Assembly (NCBI RefSeq): GCF_004015795.1
Contig: NZ_ML137218.1
Location: 1,897,811 to 1,961,810 of the forward strand
Length of the DNA: 64,000 nucleotides
From: Falsirhodobacter deserti
GTDB taxonomy: Bacteria; Pseudomonadota; Alphaproteobacteria; Rhodobacterales; Rhodobacteraceae
Direction: 5' to 3'
The number at the start of each line of letters is the position of its first letter. Position 1 is the first letter of the stretch. The translations under genes and the position numbers were made by a program. Shown one piece after another: positions 61,987-64,000 of the stretch. Below the pieces are notes generated by a model that saw only the letters and a list, made by a program, of their open reading frames with translations, did no database searches and was not told the origin of the DNA.

Positions 61987-63351
61987 ATGAAAGACTTCAA
62001 GACAACTATCGGCCTTGCCGCGCTTCTGGCCACGGCCGCGCTGCCCGCGCTGGCGCAAGACGCACCTGCCGCGCCGGAGGCCGCAGCAGCGGTTGCCGTT
62101 CCGACCGACGTGGCGTTCATCTTCAACACGCTTCTTTTCCTGATCGGGGGCTTTCTTGTCTTCTGGATGGCGGCCGGCTTTGCCATGCTGGAAGCGGGCC
62201 TTGTGCGGTCCAAGAACGTCGCGATGCAGTGCCTGAAGAACATCTCGCTGTTTTCGCTGGCCTGCACGATGTATTACCTTGTCGGCTACAACCTGATGTA
62301 CCCGCTGGGCAACTGGAGCATCGGCTCCGACGAGACCGGCGGCTATCTTGGCGCCTTCGGGGTGGCCATCCTTGAAGCGGTGGGCGTGACGTCCGATGCG
62401 GTCGACGACTATTCCTATGCCTCCACGGGTTCGGACTTCTTCTTCCAGGTGATGTTCTGCGCCACCACGGCCTCCATCGTGTCGGGCGCACTGGCCGAAC
62501 GCATCCGCCTTTGGCCCTTCCTGATCTTCACCGCCATCCTGACGGCGCTGATCTACCCGATCCAGGCCTCGTGGAAATGGGGCGGCGGGTTCCTTGACGC
62601 GGCCGGCTTCATGGATTTCGCAGGATCCACCGTGGTTCACTCGGTCGGTGGCTGGGCTGCGCTGGCGGGTGCCATCATCCTTGGGCCGCGCCTTGGCAAA
62701 TACGCGCAGGGCCGCGTGGTGGCCTTCCCCGGCTCCAACCTGACGCTGGCGACACTGGGCACCTTCATCCTGTGGCTGGGCTGGTTCGGGTTCAACGGCG
62801 CTTCGCAGCTTGCGATGGGCACGATCAGCGACGTCGCCGATGTCAGCCGCGCCTTCGCCAACACGAACGCCGCCGCCGCGGGTGGTGCATTGGCCGCGCT
62901 TGCCATGACGCAGATCATGTACAAGAAGGTCGACCTGACGATGGTGCTGAACGGGGCGCTGGCCGGCCTCGTCTCCATCACAGCGGAACCGCTGTACCCC
63001 ACGCTTGGCGGGGCGATCCTGATCGGCGCCGTCGGCGGCATCCTGGTCGTGCTGACCGTTCCGCTGCTGGATCGCGTCAAGATCGACGACGTGGTAGGTG
63101 CGATCCCCGTGCACCTTGTCTGCGGCATCTGGGGCACGCTGGCTGTCGTGTTCTCCAACCCTGATGCGACGCTTGGGGCGCAGCTGATGGGCATCGTGAT
63201 CGTGGGCATCTTCGTCTTCGTCGTGTCGGCCATCGTGTGGCTGATCCTGCGCGCCACCACCGGCCTGCGGGCAACAGCGGAAGAAGAAACGCTGGGCTTC
63301 GATAAGGCCGAACTGGGTCTGGAAGCCTATCCGGAGTTCACGAAGCTCTGA
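61987..63351 (+). CDS. amtB: AmtB ammonium transporter
   Basis: A 454-aa channel: signal-like N-terminus (MKDFKTTIGLAALLATAALPALAQ), eleven hydrophobic segments, and the Amt marks FAMLEAGLVRSKN, DFAGSTVVHSVGGWAALAGA (first pore His) and AIPVHLVCGIWGTLAV (second pore His). It imports NH4+/NH3. AAGGGG lies 9 nt upstream of ATG 61987. Co-transcribed with glnK. Confidence 0.96.
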   Translation: MKDFKTTIGLAALLATAALPALAQDAPAAPEAAAAVAVPTDVAFIFNTLLFLIGGFLVFWMAAGFAMLEAGLVRSKNVAMQCLKNISLFSLACTMYYLVGYNLMYPLGNWSIGSDETGGYLGAFGVAILEAVGVTSDAVDDYSYASTGSDFFFQVMFCATTASIVSGALAERIRLWPFLIFTAILTALIYPIQASWKWGGGFLDAAGFMDFAGSTVVHSVGGWAALAGAIILGPRLGKYAQGRVVAFPGSNLTLATLGTFILWLGWFGFNGASQLAMGTISDVADVSRAFANTNAAAAGGALAALAMTQIMYKKVDLTMVLNGALAGLVSITAEPLYPTLGGAILIGAVGGILVVLTVPLLDRVKIDDVVGAIPVHLVCGIWGTLAVVFSNPDATLGAQLMGIVIVGIFVFVVSAIVWLILRATTGLRATAEEETLGFDKAELGLEAYPEFTKL

Positions 63352-63376
63352 TCTCCCCAAAGGAAAGTGCCTTGAA

Positions 63377-63397
63377 AGCCCCGCCACCGGCGGGGCT
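63377..63397. terminator. Terminator between amtB and convergent aminotransferase
   Basis: AGCCCCGCC and GGCGGGGCT pair over 9 bp with a 3-nt loop (ACC), followed by GTTTGTC on the plus strand. It stands 26 nt after the amtB stop and 6 nt before the aminotransferase stop, and could serve both genes. Confidence 0.8.
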
Positions 63398-63402
63398 GTT
63401 TG

Positions 63403-64000
63403 TCAAAGAACAGCGGCGATCGCCTTGGCAACAACGGGAATGCTGTCGCGGCTCAGCCCGGCCACGTTGATCCGGCTGTCATCCAGCATGTAAACGCCGT
63501 GCCGGTCCCGCAGCGCCTGCGCCTGCGCCACTGTCAGCCCAAGGCGAGAGAACATTCCCCGATGTTCGGCCACAAAGCCGAAGCGGTCAGTCTGGCAGGC
63601 GTCCCGCAGGGCCACGGCCAGCCCCCCGCGAAGCGCGATCATGCCGGTGCGGATCTCCTCCAGTTCGGCCCGCCAGTCGGCGGCAAGCGCGGGATCGTCC
63701 AAGATGGTCGAAACCACGCGCGCCCCGTGATCGGGCGGGAACGAAACGGTCAGCCGGTTCACCGCCGCAAGATTGTCCTGCACCAGCGCGCGATCCCCAC
63801 CCACCGCCAGCAGTACCCCCGCCCGCTCGCGATAGATCCCGAAATTCTTGGAGCAGGAGGCCGCAACCAGCACCTCCGGCAGCCGCTGCGCCAGAAGGCG
63901 CGTGGGCAGCGCATCCTCCTCCAGCCCGTCGCCAAACCCCTGATAGGCCAGATCCACCAGCGCCGGCGCGCCTGCCCGTTCCAGCACCGCCGCCACCTCG
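63403..64000 (-). CDS. Aromatic/aspartate aminotransferase, C-terminal part (runs off the window)
   Basis: About 199 residues of a class I aminotransferase: DLAYQGFGDGLEEDA, the PLP-lysine motif ASCSKNFGIYRERAG, and RINVAGLSRDSIPVVAKAI at the end (Arg binding the substrate carboxylate). Matches the TyrB/AspC type. The N-terminal half lies beyond base 64000. Confidence 0.9.
   Translation of the reverse strand, partial: EVAAVLERAGAPALVDLAYQGFGDGLEEDALPTRLLAQRLPEVLVAASCSKNFGIYRERAGVLLAVGGDRALVQDNLAAVNRLTVSFPPDHGARVVSTILDDPALAADWRAELEEIRTGMIALRGGLAVALRDACQTDRFGFVAEHRGMFSRLGLTVAQAQALRDRHGVYMLDDSRINVAGLSRDSIPVVAKAIAAVL

Noticed and set aside
61858-63387. 509-codon minus-strand frame opposite amtB
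   Set aside because: Rich in His/Asp/Gln runs typical of antisense translation; amtB is the true gene.
1-64000. tRNA or rRNA genes
   Set aside because: I looked for tRNA-like ends and conserved rRNA segments in the intergenic gaps and saw none; a covariance-model scan would be needed to exclude tRNAs fully.

Overview
The window looks like chromosomal (possibly partly plasmid-like) DNA of an alphaproteobacterium of the Rhodobacteraceae/Paracoccaceae type. This rests on high GC, dense GTGA/ATGA-coupled operons, a short class of PutA, a glnK-amtB pair, an mlaA-mlaC pair, a pqqABCDE operon and Rhodobacter-like IS content. The species cannot be named from sequence alone. No tRNA, rRNA or CRISPR array was recognised.

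Layout. Positions 1-10066 are an accessory island. On the minus strand there is a tightly coupled set: D12-class adenine methyltransferase (5503-6474), HerA-type DNA-translocating ATPase (3278-5506), NurA-like nuclease (1866-3278) and a ComEC-like metallo-beta-lactamase-fold protein (328-1767). A divergent gene encodes a zinc-ribbon protein with a HEPN-like RxxxxH motif (7211-8422). IS3, IS21 and TnpB debris and a near-intact IS5/IS427 element surround these genes. I regard this as a candidate anti-phage or anti-plasmid system and the best lead in the window. Positions 10069-13973 are a second coupled cassette: two calcineurin-like phosphoesterases, a Lon-like AAA ATPase and two small proteins. 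It is followed by a partial IS66 element.

Positions 15347-16740 are an ECF41 sigma factor unit with its carboxymuconolactone-decarboxylase-like partner and an upstream match to the ECF41 promoter. Positions 17259-20523 hold a PadR/HAAS membrane pair followed by a decayed polyketide locus: a ketoacyl-synthase N-terminus joined out of frame to the C-terminal part of an AMP ligase, then a frameshifted phosphopantetheinyl transferase. A CcdA-thioredoxin pair, IS5/IS21 remnants and a PfpI fragment follow.

Positions 23477-29766 (minus) form a periplasmic oxidation module: a split membrane-bound PQQ dehydrogenase (SldB/SldA-like), a YceI protein and pqqABCDE, which makes the cofactor. After a diguanylate cyclase and a full-length IS256 element comes a catabolic cluster (34298-40192): DUF3100-like membrane proteins, M20 amidohydrolase, LysR regulator, beta-hydroxyacid dehydrogenase and aldehyde dehydrogenase.

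Positions 40512-64000 are mostly ordinary core genome: putA, EamA transporter, S-formylglutathione hydrolase, OmpA-like protein, CinA-like protein, map, rsmD, a type I secretion ABC/HlyD pair, mlaA-mlaC, PBP1A, glnK-amtB and a partial aromatic aminotransferase. From about 44 kb onward there is no sign of mobile DNA.
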